A DNA stretch of 64,000 nucleotides. Source: an uncultured Fibrobacter sp. GTDB taxonomy: Bacteria; Fibrobacterota; Fibrobacteria; Fibrobacterales; Fibrobacteraceae. The notes under the pieces were generated by a model. It was not told where the DNA came from, did not search any database, and saw only the letters and a list, made by a program, of their open reading frames with translations. The stretch is taken from contig NZ_CAMVDO010000007.1 of the NCBI RefSeq assembly GCF_947166265.1, forward strand, positions 62,001 to 126,000, read 5' to 3'. This document shows, piece after piece, positions 1 through 7,639 of this stretch; the stretch's first letter is position 1, and each line of letters opens with the position of its first letter. A program made the translations under genes and the position numbers.

Positions 1-1
1 T

Positions 2-601
2 TTTCTTGACACAGATTATGTTGTATATGTATTTAAAAATGGCGTTGGAATTTGGGGAATCCATGATGAAGTCGAGGAAAGCTACCAGTATAAAGAGCGT
101 TTGACCAATGTTATGGAATATGAGTTTATGAATTTGCAAAAATGGAATATACTGGATATTTCGATGGATAGCGCATCGCATTTAATAAATAGGGTGCTTT
201 CTGAAATGTCCTGTGTTCCAGATTCGAGCCTACGAAAGGGAAGTATAATAGGTGTTGAATTTACTCATAAATTTGAGATGGATAAGGACTCTGTACTTTA
301 TTGTTCTGCTGGGGGAGAAGATGGTGGATCGATACCAGCTCCAGCGCAGTTGTTTGAATTGTTGCCCGAACTACTTCAAAAGGCTAGTTTGCATGTGATA
401 CCATTTTCCTCTGCAATGAGGGCTTGCAAGATAGGAATGAAAACATTCTATATCAACGATATAAAAAACTCTGAGTCTTTTATGCTTTATGACTTGAATG
501 GAGTTCTTTTGAATCGAGGTCTCATTAAGAATGGGATTGTAAGCGTGAAGAAAATACCGGCAATTCTAGAAATTTCTAATAAAAGATTTTTGTTAAAATA
601 G
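2..601 (+). CDS. Hypothetical protein, 5' truncated by window edge, sorting-like C-terminal tail
   Basis: The frame is open from base 2 to the TAA at 601, so the gene enters from upstream and only its last 199 residues are visible; the first in-frame start-like codon (TTG at 101) lies inside the open frame and is not a convincing start. I do not recognise the main body. The last 40 residues (about 160-199) form a short beta-rich module (LYDLNG, then a run ending in KRFLLK) that resembles C-terminal type IX secretion tails. The next gene ends in the same LLK. Both probably encode exported or surface proteins, but that is inference from the tail. A+T-rich composition suits an accessory region. 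Confidence 0.6.
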   Translation, partial: FLDTDYVVYVFKNGVGIWGIHDEVEESYQYKERLTNVMEYEFMNLQKWNILDISMDSASHLINRVLSEMSCVPDSSLRKGSIIGVEFTHKFEMDKDSVLYCSAGGEDGGSIPAPAQLFELLPELLQKASLHVIPFSSAMRACKIGMKTFYINDIKNSESFMLYDLNGVLLNRGLIKNGIVSVKKIPAILEISNKRFLLK

Positions 602-611
602 GGTGGAATGT

Positions 612-1427
612 ATGAAAAGTAAATATGGTTTATTTGTTTTTGAAGTCGCATTATTTGCATCTCCACTTTTTGCTTCCGAATCCTTCGGTGGCATTGGTGT
701 GTCAATTTATCAAGTGCGCGATGGTGTTAAGGTTGTTGAGGTAATCCCAGGTACACCAGCTGCGGAAACAAAGTTGCAACCAAATGATGTTATCATTGCG
801 GTAGATGGAGAATCGCTCAAAGGAATATCTATCGAAGAGTCGAAGGCGAAACTTCGCGGTCAGAAAAACAAGCCGCTTGAGATTACCTTTGTAAGTGGCG
901 TTGATACGCTGTCGGCGACTCTTCGTCGCGCTCAAATTACGGTAAAGGACTTGGAAAGCGAACGTGTCGAATCTTGGTATGGTGACAAGTCCGAATTCAA
1001 TGCTCAGGAACTTGAAACCTACGCAAGTGCGACAGAAAATAACAAGCAACTTGTAGCCGTACTACAAAACGGAACTTTGGTGAAATCTGAGTCGCAGGTT
1101 TCCGCTAAGTCACTGAACGGAATCTATGTCGAAAAAGCGGACGAGTTTGCACCCAAGATAAAGCAACCTAATTTGAACAAAAACGCTTCTGCAACATTGA
1201 AGGGGCTTAGCCGAACATCCGTTGGCTTTGAACTGAAATCCGCTGGTAGGGCTGTAATCACCATTATGGATGCAGATGGTGCTGTGGTTGCAACGCTTGT
1301 CAGCGAGAATGCCCAACCCGGTTACAATTCCCTGAAATGGAATTCCGAAAATGTTCCGAGTGGTCGCTACATGGTGACTATCGAACACAACGGTTTTGTT
1401 AGTGGACGAAATGCTTTGCTGAAATAA
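612..1427 (+). CDS. Secreted PDZ-domain protein with FlgD/type IX-like C-terminal domain
   Basis: A 271-residue protein. I place the start at ATG 612 (GGTGGA just upstream) rather than the in-frame GTG at 603, because it gives a clean signal peptide: basic start, hydrophobic stretch, cleavage near PLFA-SES. Residues about 25-105 form a PDZ domain (GIGVSIY, a VIPGTPAAETKLQPND core). No serine protease domain is present, so it is a binding rather than catalytic protein. The C-terminal 75 residues are a FlgD-like immunoglobulin or type IX sorting-type domain (VATLVS, SGRYMV, final ALLK). It starts 10 bases after the previous gene and likely shares its transcript. The ligand is unknown. Confidence 0.7.
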   Translation: MKSKYGLFVFEVALFASPLFASESFGGIGVSIYQVRDGVKVVEVIPGTPAAETKLQPNDVIIAVDGESLKGISIEESKAKLRGQKNKPLEITFVSGVDTLSATLRRAQITVKDLESERVESWYGDKSEFNAQELETYASATENNKQLVAVLQNGTLVKSESQVSAKSLNGIYVEKADEFAPKIKQPNLNKNASATLKGLSRTSVGFELKSAGRAVITIMDADGAVVATLVSENAQPGYNSLKWNSENVPSGRYMVTIEHNGFVSGRNALLK

Positions 1428-1569
1428 TTAAAAAGTTAATTGAAGGATGGTTGGTGTGGGAGTAGTAGGCTACACTTGGTAAGATGTAGTTCGTTTATTG
1501 GCTCAACGAAGTCGATGTTTTGAATGTGAAAATATTGCACTTATCTAATATCATATGGAGGTATATAAT

Positions 1570-1773
1570 ATGTACAAATTTGAAGGAAAATATCGGTACA
1601 AAAAGAAAATGGGCCAAATTGAAGAAGAATGGGCTATCTATAGTCATTATGGGAAAGATGACTTGAATGAATGCCTTCGTTTAGATTATGAGAAAATGAG
1701 AGTGCAGAAATTAGTTGACAAGGATTATATGGACTTGCCTGTTGTAAAACCGAGTTGGTGTAATTGTCCTTAA
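1570..1773 (+). CDS. Small hypothetical protein (67 aa)
   Basis: An unrecognised 67-residue charged protein, rich in Lys, Tyr and Glu, ending SWCNCP. The start is ATG 1570, with GGAGG at 1557-1561 eight bases upstream; the ATG at 1555 overlaps that Shine-Dalgarno sequence and is rejected. It has no signal peptide or membrane segment. It sits alone between the PDZ gene and the CBASS operon, upstream of the sigma-54 promoter, so it is probably not part of the defence operon. The ribosome binding site is the main support for its being real. Confidence 0.5.
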   Translation: MYKFEGKYRYKKKMGQIEEEWAIYSHYGKDDLNECLRLDYEKMRVQKLVDKDYMDLPVVKPSWCNCP

Positions 1774-1935
1774 ATTCTTATCTGACTCTCTGGATGAACC
1801 CGTTGTAGTGCGTGGAGGGGGCGTTGACATGCAGGAATCGTTTAGAAATGCTACAGGCCAAAGGTGCGTAAGAATATCTGGAGCTTTTTGAAGCATCTGC
1901 GGTTGCCCCAACGCCCCAAAAGCCTATTTTGGCGG

Positions 1936-1952
1936 TTGGCACGGTATTTGCA
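1936..1952 (+). promoter_or_regulatory. Sigma-54 (-24/-12) promoter of the CBASS operon
   Basis: TTGGCACG, four bases, then TTGCA matches the RpoN consensus completely, with GG at 1938-1939 and GC at 1950-1951 separated by exactly ten bases. Transcription would start near 1962. A Shine-Dalgarno (GAGAGGAG, 1975-1982) and the capV ATG at 1987 follow. Activation would need an enhancer-binding protein. An arm GGGGCGTTG at 1818-1826 is the exact reverse complement of CAACGCCCC at 1909-1917, and may mark structure or protein sites upstream. Confidence 0.75.
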
Positions 1953-1986
1953 AAAGAAAATTACATTTAACAATGAGAGGAGTCTT

Positions 1987-2928
1987 ATGTCTGATCAAAA
2001 AATGTCCACGCCAAAGCTTCTATCCCTATCGGGAGGTGGATTCCGAGGTTTCTTTCAAGCAAACGTCCTTTCCTATATGGAATCTGAACTTGGCATGCCT
2101 TTAGCTCGCCGTTTCGCTTTGATCGCAGGAACTTCTATTGGGGGAATTAATGCTTTATGCCTTGCCTCAGAAATTCCTACAGAAAAAATGGTCAACTTCT
2201 ATAAGGATTGGGGACCTAAGATTTTCCCAAAGATAAGGTGGCCGTTGGGCCTTATAAGGCAGAAATTTTCTGACAAACAGTTGAGGGCTGCTTTGGAGCA
2301 ACTCTTAGAGGATCGGACTATTGAGGACTTGAAGCATAAGGTGTTGATACCGGCTGTTAATCTTTCTACGGGTATGCCGCAGGTTTTCAAGACACCTCAT
2401 CATGATAGTTTGAAAATGGATAAGGAATATCGTCTGGTTGATGTTGCCTTGGCAACTAGTGCCGCTCCGACCTATTTCCCTATACATAAGATGGAAAAAC
2501 TTTATGGATGGTATATGGTTGATGGGGGCTTGGTTGCGAACCATCCGGGATTGTATGCGTGCATAGAGGCCGAACGGTTCTTGAATATGGATTCTCAATC
2601 CTACAAGCTGTTGCATATAGGAACGATGAGTTCCGGCATCACGGATGTATGTAAAACGGTTAATTCTGGATTTCTGACTCGTTGGCGAGGCAAATTGTTT
2701 GATTTGTCTATTTCCGCACAAGAGGCCGCAACGGAGAATATCCTGAAATTTAAACTTGGGCCGGACCGTTATATGAAAATAGATGTAACCCCACCAAAGG
2801 AGCAGGTGAAGTTCATTGCACTAGATAAGGCGAACCCAAAGGCCCAGCAAATACTTTCACAACAAGCGCGTTCCGCCTACCAAAATGCGCGCACTGCATT
2901 GCAGAAATATATGGCGGAGGGAGAATAG
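1987..2928 (+). CDS. capV: CBASS effector: patatin-like phospholipase (CapV type)
   Basis: A 313-residue patatin-like phospholipase. The oxyanion glycines GGGFRG lie at residues 16-21, the nucleophile elbow GTSIGG puts the catalytic Ser at 50, and VDGG puts the catalytic Asp at 179. In type II CBASS, CapV is switched on by the cyclic dinucleotide made by its partner enzyme and hydrolyses inner-membrane phospholipids, killing infected cells. ATG 1987 is chosen because of the GAGAGGAG site six bases away; an upstream in-frame GTG at 1864 would run through the sigma-54 promoter. The nucleotidyltransferase gene starts three bases after the stop. Function is assigned from motifs and gene order. 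Confidence 0.9.
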   Translation: MSDQKMSTPKLLSLSGGGFRGFFQANVLSYMESELGMPLARRFALIAGTSIGGINALCLASEIPTEKMVNFYKDWGPKIFPKIRWPLGLIRQKFSDKQLRAALEQLLEDRTIEDLKHKVLIPAVNLSTGMPQVFKTPHHDSLKMDKEYRLVDVALATSAAPTYFPIHKMEKLYGWYMVDGGLVANHPGLYACIEAERFLNMDSQSYKLLHIGTMSSGITDVCKTVNSGFLTRWRGKLFDLSISAQEAATENILKFKLGPDRYMKIDVTPPKEQVKFIALDKANPKAQQILSQQARSAYQNARTALQKYMAEGE

Positions 2929-2931
2929 AGT

Positions 2932-4032
2932 ATGGAATGCAAGTGCTTGAATGATTGCTTCCGTGGATACCTTAAGGAGATAGATGTCTCGCAAGAGGTC
3001 AGGGATATATTAGAAGATGCTCGATTGAAGGTAAAGCGAGCGTTAGCTGAAGGGATTGGAGAACGGACGGCACAAGAAGGAAACCGAATTGTGCCGCGTT
3101 TTATGAGACAGGGGTCTGCTGGTTATAAAACGCAAAACATGCCTTGTTGTCCACCGGCGCAACAGGTTGATTTTGATTATGGGTGCTATCTTCCGTTGTC
3201 GTATCATGAAGATGAATCGGAACCTAGAGAAGCCGCAAACGATTTCTTTGATATGGTCGATTCCATACTTAAGCCTTTGGCTAAAGCAAATGGGTGGACC
3301 GCTGAGAAGGGGAAAAAGTCGTATTGTCTAACTCTTTCTGATGAGATTCATTTTGATGTTCCCTTGTATTCGGTGCCTGATAAGGAATTTCAAAAAATTC
3401 GGGATATGCGCCCTGTCAATGAAAGTGCGCAAGGGAGCACTTTTGCTGCTTGTGATGAACAAGAAGAAAGGGATTTGGATTGGGATGATTTGCCCACAAA
3501 GTCCATAATGCTTGCTTATCGCGAAGATAACGGTCTGTATTCCTGGAAAAAATCGGATCCACGCTTGCTGAACCTGTATTTCATGAATAAGGACGATGAC
3601 GACCGCGCTATTTATAGGATTCTAAAAGGATGGCGCGATTTCAATTTCCAAGATGGAAAGGGGCCTTCGTCCATATTCCTGATGAGCCTTGCGGAAAAGG
3701 CCAATGCAGGAAAATCATTTACCGATGATATTTCGGCAGAACTTTTGAAGGTCTTGAAATTTATCAAGTCAATGTCCTTGCCCGATGATGATGAGGTCTC
3801 TGTAGAGAATCCGGCTGATCCAAGGGAAGGTATCAAGTGCCCGACGGAAAAGTTCAAAGTGCTACAGAGTCGGGCGGGAGGCTTAGCTTCTGCCATTGCT
3901 GGCAATATGGACCCCTCTGATGCGGCGCGGTCGCAGGCTGTGCAACGTCACCTTGGAAAGAGATTCCCCGTGATAAAGGATTCGGTACAGATAAACCGTA
4001 GAGGAGCACTGCCGTCTGTGAGAGCCGGCTGA
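2932..4032 (+). CDS. dncV: CBASS cyclic-oligonucleotide synthase (DncV-like CD-NTase)
   Basis: A 366-residue cGAS/DncV-like nucleotidyltransferase. The signature GS lies at residues 61-62, the metal-binding DFD at 80-82 within a DncV-like VDFDYGCYLP block, and the third Asp at 142 in EIHFDVPLY. The expected product is a cyclic dinucleotide such as 3',3'-cGAMP, but product identity cannot be read from sequence. The protein ends in SVRAG; a terminal small residue is what the Cap2 ligase joins to target amines in characterised type II systems. It lies between capV (3-base gap) and cap2 (1-base gap), the same order as the Vibrio cholerae capV-dncV-cap2-cap3 operon. Confidence 0.9.
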   Translation: MECKCLNDCFRGYLKEIDVSQEVRDILEDARLKVKRALAEGIGERTAQEGNRIVPRFMRQGSAGYKTQNMPCCPPAQQVDFDYGCYLPLSYHEDESEPREAANDFFDMVDSILKPLAKANGWTAEKGKKSYCLTLSDEIHFDVPLYSVPDKEFQKIRDMRPVNESAQGSTFAACDEQEERDLDWDDLPTKSIMLAYREDNGLYSWKKSDPRLLNLYFMNKDDDDRAIYRILKGWRDFNFQDGKGPSSIFLMSLAEKANAGKSFTDDISAELLKVLKFIKSMSLPDDDEVSVENPADPREGIKCPTEKFKVLQSRAGGLASAIAGNMDPSDAARSQAVQRHLGKRFPVIKDSVQINRRGALPSVRAG

Positions 4033-4033
4033 T

Positions 4034-5578
4034 ATGAAAGACAGTCCCTGGGAAAATCTTAAGGATGCTCTCGCTGCATGGAACTTTATTCCTTGCAGTG
4101 GGAGTCTTTCTGCCGAATTTGAAGGGCCGATAGAATCGAGTACCTTTGGAACAGTAATTGTAAAGTTATTGTTTGATAATCAGTGCTGTACTGAATTTCC
4201 CAGGGCTTGCTTGGCTCGGCAATATGATGACCTTTGTTTTAGAAAGGTTCCCCATGTAGAGAAGGATGGCGGATTATGCTATCTTCAAAAGGGAGAATTG
4301 GTCTTTGACGCATATAGACCATACGATATGGTTGGAGTAGTTGTTGACCAAATAAAGGAATGTATTCTCGATTTACCCAAGGAAAAATATGGGGAAGAAT
4401 TTTCTAAGGAGATGGCCTCGTATTGGCCGTGTGACTATAGTGCTGGAATAAAGGATGTTGGCAAAACATCCTTGAAGATTGTTGAGGGTGATTCGTCTTC
4501 GCCTAGTTATTCGTGTCCTATTTATCCATTATCTGGCTCTGCTGACATTTCGGCTATAGGATTTCCCTTTGGTTCAATGAATGACCTGCTCCTGTTTGGC
4601 AAGGCTTCTATGGGAAAACGAGCCTTCAAACGTTACCGGAAGACTGTTTTATGGGGATGCTATTCTTCCAAGAATTTTGCTGTCGCCTTTAGAAAAAATG
4701 CTACTATCTTGGGATTGATTGTGTCGCCGTCTCGCAGCGGAAATCTTAATTGTCGGTATTTTGCGGAAGAAACCGACAATAAAATATTTTCAAGGAATGT
4801 TTTTATGGGTAATAACGCACCTTTGATGGATAAGAAGATTCTGGTTGTCGGGTGTGGCACGTTAGGGAGTAATTTGCTTCCGATGTTGGTAAAGTCCGGT
4901 GCCGGGTTTAAAAATCCATTGACTATTGTTGACCCTGATAAGTATGCGGAAGAGAATTTTTCCAGACATTATCTCGGCCTTGAATGTTTGGGAGTGAACA
5001 AGGCCCTCGCCATGAAAGCGGTTTTGGAAAACCATGTGAAAAATGAGCCAAGCAAACGCTTTAAGAATTTTAGGATTGAGTCTATCGAAAAAACGTTTGA
5101 AAATGCGTTTAAACCGGGGATGGATTTTCCTTTTGACATTGTGCTTGATACTACTGGTGATGAGTCGTTCTCGGAGTACTTGAACCGGTTCCTTGCGCAA
5201 TTACCAAAAATGCCTCTCTATATTTGTGGATATATATACGGGCGGAGTAAGGCTGTGTGCGCATCTGTTATAAGCAACTCTAAAAAGGCTTGCCTGCGTT
5301 GTGAAAAGAAGTATTTGGTAGATAATGCGGTGTTGCCTAAATTGGGTGAAGAAGATCAAACTAGGGGGACTTGCAATGCTGTTTATATTCCGTTCCCTAT
5401 AACGGCATCAGTTTCTGCGGCAAACTTGATAATGACGGCCTTGTTCAAATCCCTTGATAGAATTGGTGAAGAAGAGTCTTTATTTTGGTTCCAAGCTTGT
5501 GTGAATAATGTCTGGAATGCGATGGAGTGCGTTACTATACCCAAGGATGGTTCATGTCCAGCTTGTTGCAGAATATAG
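4034..5578 (+). CDS. cap2: CBASS Cap2: fused E2-E1 ubiquitin-like ligase
   Basis: A 514-residue bacterial E2-E1 fusion. The N-terminal half is E2-like, with a candidate catalytic Cys at 82 (KDGGLCYLQ). The C-terminal half is a ThiF/E1 adenylation domain: VGCGTLGS at 272-279, the ribose-binding Asp at 300 (IVDPD), a zinc site formed by CLRC (420-423) and CPAC (508-511), and a candidate E1 cysteine at 447 (RGTC). Known Cap2 proteins attach the C terminus of the CD-NTase to cellular targets and prime it for signalling. The gene begins one base after dncV and overlaps cap3 by 25 bases, indicating tight translational coupling. Confidence 0.88.
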   Translation: MKDSPWENLKDALAAWNFIPCSGSLSAEFEGPIESSTFGTVIVKLLFDNQCCTEFPRACLARQYDDLCFRKVPHVEKDGGLCYLQKGELVFDAYRPYDMVGVVVDQIKECILDLPKEKYGEEFSKEMASYWPCDYSAGIKDVGKTSLKIVEGDSSSPSYSCPIYPLSGSADISAIGFPFGSMNDLLLFGKASMGKRAFKRYRKTVLWGCYSSKNFAVAFRKNATILGLIVSPSRSGNLNCRYFAEETDNKIFSRNVFMGNNAPLMDKKILVVGCGTLGSNLLPMLVKSGAGFKNPLTIVDPDKYAEENFSRHYLGLECLGVNKALAMKAVLENHVKNEPSKRFKNFRIESIEKTFENAFKPGMDFPFDIVLDTTGDESFSEYLNRFLAQLPKMPLYICGYIYGRSKAVCASVISNSKKACLRCEKKYLVDNAVLPKLGEEDQTRGTCNAVYIPFPITASVSAANLIMTALFKSLDRIGEEESLFWFQACVNNVWNAMECVTIPKDGSCPACCRI

Positions 5579-6012
5579 AACCAATAATGTATTTGCCTAT
5601 AAAACAAGGTGAATCGTTCAAAGTCGTTTTCTCGAATTGGATGATGAAGAGAATTGCTCGAATACAGAAATCTGTGTTGACCAATTATGAAAGTGGAGGG
5701 ATGCTGTTCGGCGTGATTCGACCGGGTGAGTTGACGATTTCTTTTGCGACTCCTGCCTACCCAGATGATAAACGGTCAAAAACAGAATTTGTTCGCCGAG
5801 ACAAAAGACACCTGAAAGTCTTAGACTCTGTGTGGCATCGTTTTGGAGGAACAATCGGGTATTTGGGTGAGTGGCATTCTCACCCAGAATGTGATCCACA
5901 TCCGTCCGGTGTAGATAAAAAAGGGTGGAATGCAGTTGAAAAGAAATCTGGCAAGCCGATTGTATTCTTGATTATAGGAAGCGAGCAAGTTTATTTAGAG
6001 GGAAGAATTTGA
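5554..6012 (+). CDS. cap3: CBASS Cap3: JAMM/MPN deconjugating protease
   Basis: A 152-residue JAB/MPN metalloprotease with a full JAMM site: Glu46, His108 and His110 in GEWHSHP, and Asp121 in PSGVD. In type II CBASS, Cap3 cleaves the CD-NTase-target bond made by Cap2 and so damps the system. The start is ATG 5554, with AAGGA at 5543-5547 inside the end of cap2; ATG 5587, just after the cap2 stop, has no ribosome binding site. The next gene begins 94 bases downstream, so this is probably the last core CBASS gene. Confidence 0.88.
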   Translation: MSSLLQNIEPIMYLPIKQGESFKVVFSNWMMKRIARIQKSVLTNYESGGMLFGVIRPGELTISFATPAYPDDKRSKTEFVRRDKRHLKVLDSVWHRFGGTIGYLGEWHSHPECDPHPSGVDKKGWNAVEKKSGKPIVFLIIGSEQVYLEGRI

Positions 6013-6106
6013 TTTTTTTATATTAAGTGTAGTGGATGTACAAGGCTTATTTTGTTCTCCCCAACATAATAAGTTTTCTTTCATTTTAGGGGAAAAAGGA
6101 GCTCTA

Positions 6107-6376
6107 ATGAATACTTTAGAAGTGTTTGTTACGGAAGTTATCATTGAAGACGTTGTAACAAAGGCAAAAATGGAAATTGGTCACTACGGGCCTCAACCGA
6201 AGGAATCTGATATTCATATAATTTTTGTTGCATCTTCGCCTAAAAAAAGTGTATTGTCTGTTTTAATGGGGGCTTATACGAAATGGCATAAGTCTTGCCC
6301 GAATCGTGTGTTTAGACTAGTTCAGGATTGTCGCTTTACAAATAAAGACAATATCATTGCCGTAGAGACTGTTTGA
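6107..6376 (+). CDS. Hypothetical protein downstream of CBASS (89 aa)
   Basis: An unrecognised 89-residue soluble protein with alternating beta/alpha character. ATG 6107 has AAAGGAG at 6095-6101, five bases upstream, so I discard the longer frame from 6032. The 94-base gap after cap3 shows no obvious terminator, so read-through from the CBASS promoter is possible. It could be a CBASS accessory gene, or the first gene of whatever once occupied the A+T-rich gap that follows. Confidence 0.55.
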   Translation: MNTLEVFVTEVIIEDVVTKAKMEIGHYGPQPKESDIHIIFVASSPKKSVLSVLMGAYTKWHKSCPNRVFRLVQDCRFTNKDNIIAVETV

Positions 6377-6734
6377 CATTGTTGTAAAATTTTATCCAAA
6401 GCCCAATTAGAACTGAATTAGTTGGGCATTGGATAAAAAATGAGTCATCTTTTAGATAGGTTGTTGTGTAAGAATTTCTGAAATATTTGCATTGAATATT
6501 CTAACTTTAGTGCTATATGTCTGTTGGATAGAATCAATCATATTTGAAACATATTCAAAAATATTTATAGAACTGAAAGGTGTTTAAAATTCACTTTATT
6601 TTCCTTTGTTCTGTTTTTTTGGACGCAAAGATAGAAAAATTTGTTTTACATTTGTTGTTGATTTTTGTTTTTTAAGGAAAAAGAAGTAGTCTTTTATCTT
6701 AAATAATGTTATTTCTATTTTATCGGTATTGAAT
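6377..6734. other. A+T-rich intergenic gap with one imperfect hairpin
   Basis: No gene seen over 358 bases. An imperfect inverted repeat lies at 6394-6434 (ATCCAA..GCCCAA against TTGGGC..TTGGAT), too irregular and lacking a U-run on the plus strand to call a terminator. The strong A+T bias ends sharply at the EamA gene and marks the right border of the first accessory block. No attachment-site duplication was recognised. Confidence 0.5.
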
Positions 6735-7619
6735 ATGGTTGATCGTGTGATTGCCTCTCTCAAGGGTTTTATTTTTGCAGCCCTTTCGGCTATTTGCTAT
6801 GGCACGAATCCGCTGGGGGCGCTCCACTTGTATGCGCAGAACTATTCGCCCGAAACTGTGCTTTTTTACCGATTCTTTACGGCGGCATTGTTGCTGATGG
6901 TCGTCATGCTTTCCAAGGGCTCGCACTTTAAAATTTCGTTTCGCGAGTTCCGTGCGCTAGTCGCTTTCGGCTTCTTGTTTGCCGCGAGTTCACTCGCGTA
7001 TTACGCCTCGTTCAAGTACATGGACGCGGGCCTTGCCTCGACGCTCTTGTTCCTTTATCCGCTCGAAGTCTCGGTGCTCATGGCGGTTTTCTTCAAGGAA
7101 AAAATCAGGATTTGGACGGTTGTATCTATTGCGGTTTCTATGGCGGGCATAGCTCTTTTGTACCGCGGGGGAGATGGCGCAACGCTCAGCACGGTGGGTT
7201 GCCTGCTCGTGTTCTTGTCGTCCATCAGTTACGCCATTTATATGGTGATGGCAAACCGCATCAACTTGCAGATGGGTTCGGTGAAGATGACTTTTTATGC
7301 CATCTGCTTTTGCCTCGTGTTCTTGTTACTCTATTCTGTAACGCTTGGTTCTGGGCTTCCGCCGGTGCTTACCGAAGCTACTTCATGGGGCTGGGGCTTT
7401 ATGCTTGGCCTTGTGCCGACGGTGCTTTCACTGATTTTTATGGTGAAGGCTGTAAAAAGCATAGGGTCTACTCCGACGGCAATTTTGGGAGCTTTGGAAC
7501 CCGTGACGGCAGTGAGCATTGGTGTACTTGTCTTTGGTGAAATTCTCACTAGCCGCCTGATTGCAGGAATTATTTTAATTCTCGGCTCTGTGGTGCTGAT
7601 TGCTGTTAAGAAGAAGTAA
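6735..7619 (+). CDS. EamA/DMT-family metabolite transporter
   Basis: A 294-residue integral membrane protein with about ten hydrophobic segments arranged as two EamA (DUF6) halves, the usual size for drug/metabolite exporters of the RhaT/RarD superfamily. The N-terminal half carries a typical ICYGTNPLGA helix and the C-terminal half a GALEPVTA motif. ATG 6735 is used in preference to the TTG at 6729; no good ribosome binding site is visible for either. The substrate cannot be predicted. Its stop codon abuts the next gene (TAATG). Confidence 0.8.
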   Translation: MVDRVIASLKGFIFAALSAICYGTNPLGALHLYAQNYSPETVLFYRFFTAALLLMVVMLSKGSHFKISFREFRALVAFGFLFAASSLAYYASFKYMDAGLASTLLFLYPLEVSVLMAVFFKEKIRIWTVVSIAVSMAGIALLYRGGDGATLSTVGCLLVFLSSISYAIYMVMANRINLQMGSVKMTFYAICFCLVFLLLYSVTLGSGLPPVLTEATSWGWGFMLGLVPTVLSLIFMVKAVKSIGSTPTAILGALEPVTAVSIGVLVFGEILTSRLIAGIILILGSVVLIAVKKK

Positions 7620-7627
7620 TGGTTTGC

Positions 7628-7633
7628 TATATT
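7628..7633 (+). promoter_or_regulatory. -10 hexamer (TATATT) six bases before an ATG: leaderless-type promoter
   Basis: TATATT, six bases, then ATG at 7640, with no Shine-Dalgarno. A transcript from here would start at or next to the ATG. The hexamer lies just after the upstream stop codon. Part of a set with 8801, 12989, 16736 and 39458. Confidence 0.5.
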
Positions 7634-7639
7634 GTAGTC

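Noticed and set aside
1824-1829. TTGACA as the -35 of a sigma-70 promoter for capV
   Set aside because: No -10 element at 16-18 bases; the sigma-54 element is complete and better placed.
1864-1986. Longer capV N terminus from GTG 1864
   Set aside because: It would run through the sigma-54 promoter and the Shine-Dalgarno, and the extra 41 residues are not patatin-like.
1774-1986. Retron-type non-coding RNA before the defence genes
   Set aside because: No reverse transcriptase gene lies nearby and the folded arms are not retron-like.
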